DNA from: CAIOSQ01 sp044359885 | GTDB taxonomy: Bacteria; Pseudomonadota; Alphaproteobacteria; CACIAM-22H2 | Reading direction: 5' to 3' | Assembly: GCA_044359885.1 (NCBI GenBank) | Contig: JBIKLI010000246.1 | Coordinates: 1 to 6,915 of the forward strand | DNA: 6,915 bases | Shown: positions 1 to 6,149 of the stretch, piece after piece | Layout: every line of letters starts with the position of its first letter | Numbering within the stretch: position 1 is the stretch's first letter | Notes under the pieces: generated by a model | The model's input: only the letters and a program-made list of their open reading frames with translations | Told to the model about the DNA's origin: nothing | The model's database searches: none | Program-made: the position numbers and the translations under genes

Positions 1-1377
1 CGCGACGGGCGGATCGCCGCGATCGGCTCCGGTCTCGACGCCGGTGCGCGCGAGATCGACGCCGCCGGCCGATGGGTCCTGCCGGGCGGGATCGACAGCC
101 ATTGCCATATCGCGCAGCTGTCCTCGCGCGGCATCATGACCGCGGACGACTTCGTCACCGGGTCGACCTCCGCCGCCTGCGGCGGCACGACCACGATCAT
201 CCCATTCGCCGCCCAGCATCGCGGCAACTCGCTGCGGCAGGTGGTCAAGGAATATCACGAACGCGCCGACGGCCGGTCGCTGATCGACTACGCCTTCCAT
301 CTGATCGTGTCCGATCCGACCGAGCAGGTGCTTGGCCAGGAGCTGCCGGCGCTGATCCGCGACGGCTACACCTCGTTCAAGATCTACACCACCTACGACG
401 CGCTCAAGCTCAACGATCGCCAGGTGCTGGACGTCATGGCGCTGGCGCGGCGCGAAGGCGCGATGATGATGGTGCACGCCGAGAACCACGACATCATCGC
501 GTGGCTGTCGGAGCGCCTGGTCGCCGCCGGCCGCAAGCAGCCCTCCTCGCACGCCATCGCCCATCATCCGATCGCGGAGCGCGAGGCGACGCATCGCGTC
601 ATCGCACTCGCCGAACTGCTCGACGTGCCGGTGCTGTTCGTCCATGTCTCGGCCAAGGAAGCGATCGACCAGATCCGCGACGCCCAGGCGCGCGGCCTCA
701 AGATCTACGGCGAGACCTGTCCGCAATACCTGTTCCTGACCGGCGACATGATGGAGGCCGGCGGCGACGAGGGCGCGAAATGCATGTGCTCGCCCCCGCC
801 GCGCGACAAGGCCAACCAGGAGTTCGTGTGGCAGGGCCTGCGCGGCGGCGTGTTCGAGGTGTTCTCCTCCGATCACGCGCCCTATCGCTTCGAGGGCCCG
901 AACGGCAAGAAGGCCGGCCTCGCCGCGGGCGGCTTCAAGAAGGTCCCCAACGGCATCCCGGGCCTCGAGATCCGCCTGGCGTCGCTGTTCTCGGCCGGCG
1001 TCCTGAACGACATCATCTCGATCAACCAGTTCGTGGCCCTGACCGCGACCAACCACGCCAAGATGTACGGGCTCTATCCGCGCAAGGGCACCATCGCCAT
1101 CGGTTCCGACGCCGATCTCTGCGTCTGGGACAGCGAGATCGAGCGCACCATCACCCAGTCCGAACTGCATGACGCGATGGACTACACGCCCTACGAGGGC
1201 ATGAAGTTCCGCGGCTGGCCGGTGATCGTGCTGTCGCGCGGCGAGGTCGTGTCGGAGAACGGCCAGCCGGTGGGACGGGTCGGACGCGGACAGTTCCTGC
1301 GCTGCGACAAGCCCGAGCCGGCGCGGCCGCGCGGCCGCTGGCCGTTCAACGTCGAAGTCCAGAAGATCCTGGGCTGA
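1..1377 (+). CDS. hydA: Hydantoinase / dihydropyrimidinase, 5'-truncated by the window edge
   Basis: This cytoplasmic binuclear-metal amidohydrolase opens 5-substituted hydantoins or dihydropyrimidines to N-carbamoyl amino acids. The frame is open from base 1, and the visible part is 458 residues. By comparison with family members of about 460-490 residues, only some 20-30 N-terminal residues are missing. All expected metal ligands are visible, numbered from base 1: the HxH pair in GGIDSHCHI (H34, H36), the lysine that is carboxylated in this family (K127 in SFKIYTTYD), H159 in MVHAEN, H215 in FVHVSAKEA and D291 in SSDHAPY. The internal ATG at 136 is not the start, because it lies after the HxH motif. 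A 4-nt gap separates the stop from the D-carbamoylase gene, which points to hydantoin use in the D-amino-acid route rather than pyrimidine breakdown alone. The exact substrate cannot be read from the sequence. An allantoinase is less likely given the family-typical motifs and the neighbour. Confidence 0.93.
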   Translation, partial: RDGRIAAIGSGLDAGAREIDAAGRWVLPGGIDSHCHIAQLSSRGIMTADDFVTGSTSAACGGTTTIIPFAAQHRGNSLRQVVKEYHERADGRSLIDYAFHLIVSDPTEQVLGQELPALIRDGYTSFKIYTTYDALKLNDRQVLDVMALARREGAMMMVHAENHDIIAWLSERLVAAGRKQPSSHAIAHHPIAEREATHRVIALAELLDVPVLFVHVSAKEAIDQIRDAQARGLKIYGETCPQYLFLTGDMMEAGGDEGAKCMCSPPPRDKANQEFVWQGLRGGVFEVFSSDHAPYRFEGPNGKKAGLAAGGFKKVPNGIPGLEIRLASLFSAGVLNDIISINQFVALTATNHAKMYGLYPRKGTIAIGSDADLCVWDSEIERTITQSELHDAMDYTPYEGMKFRGWPVIVLSRGEVVSENGQPVGRVGRGQFLRCDKPEPARPRGRWPFNVEVQKILG

Positions 1378-1381
1378 CGCG

Positions 1382-2350
1382 ATGGCGACGCGCATGCCCG
1401 CACCGCGGATGCTGACGATCGGGGCCGCGCAGCTCGGCCCGATCGCGCGCGCCGAGACCCGTGCCTCCTGCGTGACGCGGATGCTCGACCTGCTCGAACG
1501 CGCGCGCGCCAAGGGCTGCAAGCTGGTGGTCTTTCCCGAACTCGCGCTGACCAGCTTCTTCCCGCGCTGGCTGATCGAGGACGAGCGGGAACTCGACTCG
1601 TTCTACGAGACCGAGATGCCCAACCCGGCGGTCCAGCCGCTGTTCGATGCCGCCCGCAGGGCCGGGATCGGCTTCTATCTCGGATATGCGGAACTCGCCC
1701 TCGAGGACGGCCGCAAGCGGCGCTACAACACCTCGATCCTGGTCGACGACCAGGGGCGGATCGTCGGCAAGTACCGCAAGATCCATCTGCCGGGTCACCG
1801 GGAACTGGAACCCGAGCGCATGTTCCAGCATCTGGAGAAGCGGTATTTCGAGCCCGGCGATCTCGGCTGGCCGGTCTGGCGGACCATGGGCGGGCTGATG
1901 GGCATGTGCATCTGCAACGACCGCAGATGGCCCGAGACGTTCCGCGTCATGGGCCTGCAGGGCGCCGAGGTGGTGATGCTGGGCTACAACACGCCCGCCT
2001 ACAATTCCTGGGCGGCGGCGCATTCGGCGCCGGAGCCCGAGCATCTGCGCCAGTTCCACAACCATCTGGTCCTGCAGGCCGGCGCCTACCAGAACTCGAC
2101 CTGGGTCGTGGCCACGGCCAAGGCCGGCATGGAGGAAGGCTGCGCGCTGATCGGCGGAACCTGCATCGTGGCGCCGACCGGCGAGATCGTGGCGCGGGCG
2201 CAGGGCGTGGGCGACGAACTGATCGTCTTCGATTGCGACCTGTCGCTGTGCACCTCCGGCAAGGAGACGACCTTCGCCTTCGCCAAGCACCGGCGGATCG
2301 AACATTACGGGCTCATCGCCTCGCAGACCGGGGTCGTCGAGCCGCCATGA
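1382..2350 (+). CDS. N-carbamoyl-D-amino acid hydrolase (D-carbamoylase), nitrilase superfamily
   Basis: This enzyme hydrolyses N-carbamoyl-D-amino acids to the free D-amino acid, CO2 and ammonia, the step after hydantoinase. It has 322 residues. The nitrilase-superfamily Glu-Lys-Cys triad is present: E53 in VVFPELALT, K133 in KYRKIHLPGH and C178 in GMCICNDRRWPE. The stretches PIARAETR, LTSFFPRW, ELDSFYETEMP, QHLEKRYFEPGDLG and CIVAPTGEIVA are recalled by me as near-identical to the Agrobacterium D-carbamoylase. That supports D-specific carbamoylase rather than a generic nitrilase or the plant-type beta-ureidopropionase. Three in-frame ATGs (1382, 1394, 1409) precede the conserved core, with no convincing Shine-Dalgarno for any. 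1382 is chosen because it sits 4 nt after the hydantoinase stop, but 1394 would fit the family N-terminus slightly better. The C-terminus runs a few residues past the conserved HYGLIA. The stop overlaps the gnd start as ATGA. Confidence 0.95.
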   Translation: MATRMPAPRMLTIGAAQLGPIARAETRASCVTRMLDLLERARAKGCKLVVFPELALTSFFPRWLIEDERELDSFYETEMPNPAVQPLFDAARRAGIGFYLGYAELALEDGRKRRYNTSILVDDQGRIVGKYRKIHLPGHRELEPERMFQHLEKRYFEPGDLGWPVWRTMGGLMGMCICNDRRWPETFRVMGLQGAEVVMLGYNTPAYNSWAAAHSAPEPEHLRQFHNHLVLQAGAYQNSTWVVATAKAGMEEGCALIGGTCIVAPTGEIVARAQGVGDELIVFDCDLSLCTSGKETTFAFAKHRRIEHYGLIASQTGVVEPP

Positions 2351-3753
2351 CCGCGCCTGCCCTCGCCGGCCACGACCTGGGGCTGATCGGCCTCGGGACG
2401 ATGGGGGCGAACTTCGCCCGCAATCTCGCCGGCCGGGGGGCCCGCCTCGTCCTGCACGATACCGACGCCGCCCGTGCCGACGCACTGGCGACCGAGCTGG
2501 GCGGCGGCGCGCGCGCGGCGCCGACGCTTGCCGCCGCCGTCGCCGCCCTGCCGCGGCCGCGCGCGCTCTTCCTGCTGGTGCCGGCCGGCGCGGCCGTCGA
2601 CGCGACGATCGACGAGATCGCCGACCTCCTCGAACCCGGGGATGCCGTGATCGACGGCGGCAATTCCTTCTGGCGCGACACCGAGGCGCGGGTCGCGCGG
2701 CTTGCGAAGCGCGGCATCGACTTTCTTGGCTTCGGCGTTTCGGGCGGGTCGGAGGGCGCGCGGACCGGACCCGCGATCATGGCCGGCGGCGATGCCGCCG
2801 CGGTGGCGCGCGTCGCGCCGCTCTTCCGCGCCGTCGCCGCCCGCCACGGCGAGACCCCGTGCTTCGTCGATTGCGGCGCCGGCGGCGCCGGGCATTTCGT
2901 GAAGATGGTGCATAACGGCATCGAGTACGCGGCGATGCAGGTGCTGGCCGAGACCTATGTCCTGCTGCGCGACCAGCTGGGCATGGACGCGAACGGCTTG
3001 GCGACCACGCTCCGCGGCTGGCGCCACGGGCCGGCCGGCTCATTCCTCCTCGACTGCGCCCTGCGCGCGCTCGCCGCGCGCGACGGCGACGCGCCGCTGC
3101 TCGATTCCATCGCGGACACGGCAAGCCAGAAGGGCACGGGATCCTGGGCCGCGATCGCGGCGCTCGAACTGGGCGTTCCGGCGCCCAGCCTGGCGGAGGC
3201 GGTTTTCGCGCGCACGCTCTCGGCGCTGCGCACCGAACGCCTCGCCGCGTCGGCCCGGCCTCCCAGCCTTGCCACGTCCGCCGGGCCCGCGTCCCTGGAC
3301 GCCATCCACGATGCCCTGCTCGGCGCGTCGATCGCGATCCATGCCCAGGGCTTCGCGCTGGTCGCCGCCGCCGCGCAGGCGCAGGGATGGCGCTGCGATC
3401 TCGCCGCCATCGCCGCATCCTGGCGCGCCGGCTGCATCATCCGCTCGCGGCTGATGGAGGCGATCGCAGCGGCGCTGGTCGAGGACCGGACCCCGGCGAA
3501 CCTGGTCCGGCTGCCGGTCTTCGCCGACGCCCTCGCCGCCGCCGAGCCAGGATGGCGACAGGTCGCCGCCGCCGCCGCCGCGCGTGCGACGCCGGTTCCC
3601 TGTCTTGCCTCCGCCCTCGCCTATCTCGACGGCTATCGCCAGTCGCGCTCCGGCGCGCATCTGATCGCGGCGCAGCGCGACATCTTCGGCAACCACGGCT
3701 TCCAGCGGCTCGACCGGCCCGGCAGCTTCCACGCCGCGTGGCCGCCGGCATGA
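2347..3753 (+). CDS. gnd: 6-phosphogluconate dehydrogenase, decarboxylating
   Basis: It oxidatively decarboxylates 6-phosphogluconate to ribulose-5-phosphate and CO2 with reduction of NADP+ (or NAD+) in the cytoplasm. It has 468 residues, normal full length for the long class. Domains in order: an N-terminal Rossmann fold with GLIGLGTMGAN (12-22) and VIDGGNSFW (101-109); the substrate loop GVSGGSEGA (130-138); the catalytic signature HFVKMVHNGIEY (183-194) with K186, H189, N190 and E193; QKGTGSW (261-267) with K262 and T264; and the tail QRDIFGNH (443-450), whose R444 and H450 correspond to phosphate and substrate ligands donated across the dimer. The usual loop is GVSGGEEGA; here the first Glu is Ser. 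The frame stays open upstream to 1906, but that part lies inside the carbamoylase gene. ATG 2347 is the start because it forms an ATGA overlap and puts the Rossmann motif about ten residues in. The stop overlaps gntK the same way. Confidence 0.95.
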   Translation: MTAPALAGHDLGLIGLGTMGANFARNLAGRGARLVLHDTDAARADALATELGGGARAAPTLAAAVAALPRPRALFLLVPAGAAVDATIDEIADLLEPGDAVIDGGNSFWRDTEARVARLAKRGIDFLGFGVSGGSEGARTGPAIMAGGDAAAVARVAPLFRAVAARHGETPCFVDCGAGGAGHFVKMVHNGIEYAAMQVLAETYVLLRDQLGMDANGLATTLRGWRHGPAGSFLLDCALRALAARDGDAPLLDSIADTASQKGTGSWAAIAALELGVPAPSLAEAVFARTLSALRTERLAASARPPSLATSAGPASLDAIHDALLGASIAIHAQGFALVAAAAQAQGWRCDLAAIAASWRAGCIIRSRLMEAIAAALVEDRTPANLVRLPVFADALAAAEPGWRQVAAAAAARATPVPCLASALAYLDGYRQSRSGAHLIAAQRDIFGNHGFQRLDRPGSFHAAWPPA

Positions 3754-4247
3754 TGGTCGTCGTCGTCATGGGGGTGGCCGGCTCGGGCAAGAGCACGGTC
3801 GGGGCCCTGATCGCCCAAGGCCTGGGCGCCGATTTCGCCGAGGGCGACAGGTTCCACCCCGCGGCCAACATCGCCAAGATGTCCGCCGGCCAGCCGCTCG
3901 ACGACGCTGACCGGCTGCCCTGGCTGGAGGCGATGGCGGCGGCGATCCGCGGCTGGCGGCAGGCGCAGCGGCCGACCGTGCTCGCCTGCTCGGCGCTCAA
4001 GCAGAGCTATCGCGACCTGCTGCGCGGCGGCGCCGACGAGGTCCGGTTCGTCCATCTGCGCGCGACGCGCGCCCAGGTCGAAAGCCGCATGGCGACGCGG
4101 CGCGGCCATTTCATGCCGACCTCCCTGATCGCCAGCCAATTCGCGACGCTGGAGGAACCCAGCGACGCCATCGCCCTCGACGTCGCCGGCACGCCCGAGA
4201 CGATCGCCCAGGCCGCGCTGCGCCGCCTGGCCGCGGGCGACGGCTGA
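3750..4247 (+). CDS. gntK: Gluconokinase, short GntK-type P-loop kinase
   Basis: It phosphorylates D-gluconate with ATP to 6-phosphogluconate, the substrate of the gnd product encoded immediately upstream. It has 165 residues, the standard length of this family. Motifs: Walker A GVAGSGKST (8-16); the gluconate-site signature GDRFHP (32-37), followed by NIAKMSAGQPLDDADRLPWL (40-59); CSALK (80-84); the lid segment RRGHFMP (117-123); and FATLEEP (131-137). All are typical of GntK and separate it from shikimate or adenylate kinases. The frame is open from 3387, inside gnd, but the start is ATG 3750, which overlaps the gnd stop in ATGA; a second ATG follows at once at 3753. No separate Shine-Dalgarno is evident, so translation is probably coupled. 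It is the last gene before the convergent inverted repeat. Local gluconate or 6-phosphogluconate production is implied, but no gluconate transporter is in view. Confidence 0.95.
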   Translation: MMVVVVMGVAGSGKSTVGALIAQGLGADFAEGDRFHPAANIAKMSAGQPLDDADRLPWLEAMAAAIRGWRQAQRPTVLACSALKQSYRDLLRGGADEVRFVHLRATRAQVESRMATRRGHFMPTSLIASQFATLEEPSDAIALDVAGTPETIAQAALRRLAAGDG

Positions 4248-4259
4248 GCCGCGAAGCAC

Positions 4260-4312
4260 GGGACGGCGCCCGGATCAGGACCGGCACCGGGAAACGATCC
4301 GGGCGCCGCCCC
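4260..4312. terminator. Long inverted repeat between convergent operons, likely bidirectional terminator
   Basis: The arms 4260-4276 and 4296-4312 form a 17-bp stem with one mismatch (A4263 opposite C4309). The inner 13 bp are perfect, CGGCGCCCGGATC against GATCCGGGCGCCG, around a 19-nt loop. The structure sits 12 nt after the gntK stop and about 75 nt beyond the stop of the opposing dehydrogenase gene, as expected for a shared terminator. Neither side has a clear run of T, so it is not a textbook intrinsic terminator. It may act as a transcript-end stabiliser or need Rho, which is common in very G+C-rich genomes. The rest of the gap (4313-4386) shows only small hairpin potential, for example CGGG-free 5-bp arms at 4362-4366 and 4372-4376, and no gene. 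Confidence 0.7.
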
Positions 4313-4386
4313 GGGTATCGCGGCGATCGCTCGACGTCGCCAGTGCGCGCGGGCCGCTCGACGCGGCAAGACCGCGGCGCGGCGGC

Positions 4387-5127
4387 TCAGGCCCGGCCGC
4401 CGTCGACCTGCAGGATCTGGCCGGAGACCCAGCCGGCGAAGCCGGAGCACAGGAACATCACGGCGCTGGAAATGTCCTCGGGCGTGCCCAGCCGGCGGAG
4501 ATGGATCGCCTCGACCAGGCGCTTCTGGCCTTCGGGGCCATAGCTTTCCCATTGGCGCTTCGTCGCTTGGTTCGACAGCACGAAGCCGGGCGCGACGCTG
4601 TTGACGGTGATTCCGAAGGGGCCGAGTTCGAGCGCCAGCTGCTTCGTCAGTCCGACGACCGCGTGCTTGGCCATGGTGTAGGCCTGGATGCCGGTCAGGC
4701 TCGGGCGCAGGCCGGCGCCCGACGAGATATTGACGATGCGCCCCGCGCGGCGCGCCTTCATGCCGGGGGCGACCGCCTGGCAGAAATTGAAGCTGCCGAC
4801 GGCGTTGGCGTTGACGATCGCCATCCACGCCTCGTGTGTGACCTCCTCGATCGGCCGGTTCGACTGGCCGGCGACGCCACCGGCGTTGTTGACCAGGACG
4901 TCGACCGGGCCGGCCTCCGCCACGAAGCGCCGAACCGCCGGCCCGTCGGCGACGTCGACGACGCGCGCCTGCATCCGGCCGCCGGCGGTCTCGGCGAGAC
5001 TGGCGGCGTCGAGCCCGCAGATCCAGGTCGTGGCCCCCAGATCGGCGAAGCTGCGCGCGATCGCCCGGCCGATGCCATGATCGGCGCCGGTGACGATCGC
5101 CGTCTGGCCGTCGAAACCGATCCGCAT
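4387..5127 (-). CDS. Short-chain dehydrogenase/reductase (SDR), classical type
   Basis: This is a 246-residue NAD(P)-dependent oxidoreductase of the classical SDR family; the substrate is unknown. Visible motifs are the cofactor glycine pattern TGADHGIG (13-20), DV at 58-59 in the adenine-binding region, NNAG (80-83), an ISS strand with the likely catalytic serine S136, YTMAK giving Y150 and K154, and PG (180-181) before a substrate loop. The tail WVSGQILQVDGG is typical of FabG-like members. The open frame extends upstream to 6090, but that part is antisense-frame noise over the ketopantoate-reductase-like gene. ATG 5127 is preferred because GAGGGG lies 8 nt upstream and it overlaps the preceding stop by one base (TGATG). 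As third gene of the creatininase operon it probably oxidises or reduces a hydroxy/keto intermediate of the same pathway. Automatic naming as FabG would be overconfident. Confidence 0.92.
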   Translation of the reverse strand: MRIGFDGQTAIVTGADHGIGRAIARSFADLGATTWICGLDAASLAETAGGRMQARVVDVADGPAVRRFVAEAGPVDVLVNNAGGVAGQSNRPIEEVTHEAWMAIVNANAVGSFNFCQAVAPGMKARRAGRIVNISSGAGLRPSLTGIQAYTMAKHAVVGLTKQLALELGPFGITVNSVAPGFVLSNQATKRQWESYGPEGQKRLVEAIHLRRLGTPEDISSAVMFLCSGFAGWVSGQILQVDGGRA

Positions 5128-6149
5128 CAGCCGATCCCCTCGGCCAGCGCGTCGAGCGTCGACCAGTCCTGCGGCCGCCGCCCGTCCTCGACCTCGTGGA
5201 TCAGCGCCACCAGGCGACGGATCGCGGGCGAGGCGATGCCCAGTCCATCCCCGATATCGGCGATGACGGCGATCTGGGCGTCGACCTCGGTGCGCCGCTT
5301 GCGCACGGCGAGATCGCGCCAGACGCCCGAATGCGACTTGGCCGAGCCCCGGTTGAACGCGACCATGGACTCTATGGCCGTCCGCGTCGCCGCCGGCGGC
5401 GCATCGGGCATGAAGGCGGCGGGATCGAAGCCGTTGAACGCCTCGCAGCGCACGCCCTTGGCCTGCGCCACCGCCATCACCTCCTGGCCCAGCCGGCGCC
5501 AGAGATCGAAGTGACGCGCACTCGCCAGCGCGTCGGCGATCGAGGCGTTCGTCAGCGCCGTCGCGAAGAGCAACGCGCCATAGCCGAGCTTGCCGTACAG
5601 ATAGCCCCAGATATTCGTCGTCAGCACGGCGTCGGGTTCGAAGATCCGCAGCAGGCCGAACATCTCCTCGGTGCGCGGCCGGACGACACCGTCGAGTTCG
5701 CCGACGACGACTGCGCCGCGATTGCCGCGCAGGATCCGGCCCGGCGCCAGCCAGTCCGCGCCGTAATTGACGAAACATCCCATCGTGCGCGCGGCACCGA
5801 CATGCTCGGCGATCACCAGTTCGTTGAGGCCGTTCTGCGCCGAAAGCACGAACCCGTCGGGGGCCAGATGCGGCGACAGGGCCCGCATCGCGCCCGGCGT
5901 GTGATGCGCCTTCGTCGCCAGGACGACGCGCCGGAAGCGTCCCTCGAGCTCGTCCGGCAGGAAGGCACGAAGCCGGCCGGTGGCGTATTGCGCGACCGGC
6001 CCCTCGATCGCCAGTCCGCCCGCGCGCATCGCCTCGACATGATCGGCGGCGCTGTCCACGAAGACGACGTCGTGCCCCGCGCGCACCCAATCGGCTCCCA
6101 GCGTACCGCCGATCGCCCCCGCCCCCCAGACCAGGATCGGGTCGCTCAT
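5127..6149 (-). CDS. Ketopantoate reductase family (PanE/ApbA-like) oxidoreductase, substrate unknown
   Basis: This is a 340-residue protein with the two-domain PanE/ApbA architecture. The N-terminal Rossmann domain begins with VWGAGAIGG (7-15), then LATKAH (78-83, K80 at the family lysine), then AQNGLNE (104-110) with the conserved N106. The helical C-terminal domain carries K187, aligned with the catalytic lysine of E. coli PanE, and RRTEVD (285-290) with E288 and D290, the family's substrate-site signature. The two Asn that follow the catalytic lysine in PanE appear replaced: the segment reads KLGYGALLF (187-195). It is also longer than the roughly 300-residue housekeeping enzyme. Together with its operon setting this argues against pantothenate synthesis and for a 2-keto or 2-hydroxy acid step in a catabolic pathway. 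ATG 6149 is chosen for the ATGA overlap with the creatininase gene and for placing the glycine motif at the N-terminus. No good Shine-Dalgarno is visible, so coupling is likely. Confidence 0.88.
   Translation of the reverse strand: MSDPILVWGAGAIGGTLGADWVRAGHDVVFVDSAADHVEAMRAGGLAIEGPVAQYATGRLRAFLPDELEGRFRRVVLATKAHHTPGAMRALSPHLAPDGFVLSAQNGLNELVIAEHVGAARTMGCFVNYGADWLAPGRILRGNRGAVVVGELDGVVRPRTEEMFGLLRIFEPDAVLTTNIWGYLYGKLGYGALLFATALTNASIADALASARHFDLWRRLGQEVMAVAQAKGVRCEAFNGFDPAAFMPDAPPAATRTAIESMVAFNRGSAKSHSGVWRDLAVRKRRTEVDAQIAVIADIGDGLGIASPAIRRLVALIHEVEDGRRPQDWSTLDALAEGIG
5136..5141 (-). promoter_or_regulatory. Shine-Dalgarno before the SDR gene
   Basis: On the minus strand GAGGGG ends 8 nt before ATG 5127, inside the 3' end of the upstream reductase gene. 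It is the clearest internal ribosome site in this operon and fixes the SDR start, against the much longer open frame that continues upstream. Confidence 0.6.

Noticed and set aside
72..1172. 366-codon open frame on the + strand over the hydantoinase gene
   Set aside because: Arg/Ala/Gly-rich translation with no motif. It is a shifted-frame shadow of the hydantoinase, whose own frame has all metal ligands.
1906..2346. Upstream extension of the gnd frame
   Set aside because: It lies entirely within the carbamoylase gene in another frame and encodes no recognisable domain; the ATGA start at 2347 fits the family N-terminus.
1346..2485. 379-codon open frame on the - strand antisense to the carbamoylase
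   Set aside because: Low-complexity composition typical of antisense frames in G+C-rich genes; the + strand frame has a complete catalytic triad.
3565..3587. GCC-rich tandem run in gnd
   Set aside because: It encodes a poly-Ala stretch in an Ala-rich helical region and is ordinary for this base composition.
4328..4363. Direct repeat CGCTCGACG at 4328-4336 and 4355-4363
   Set aside because: Nine bases of G+C-rich sequence repeated once in a short gap is expected by chance; no operator symmetry or nearby promoter.
4501..5514. 337-codon open frame on the + strand over the SDR and PanE-like genes
   Set aside because: Antisense shadow; both - strand genes show complete family motifs and coupled starts.
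5128..6090. Possible N-terminal fusion domain on the SDR from the open frame upstream
   Set aside because: This stretch is an off-frame reading of the PanE-like gene. A good Shine-Dalgarno and family-length start exist at 5127.
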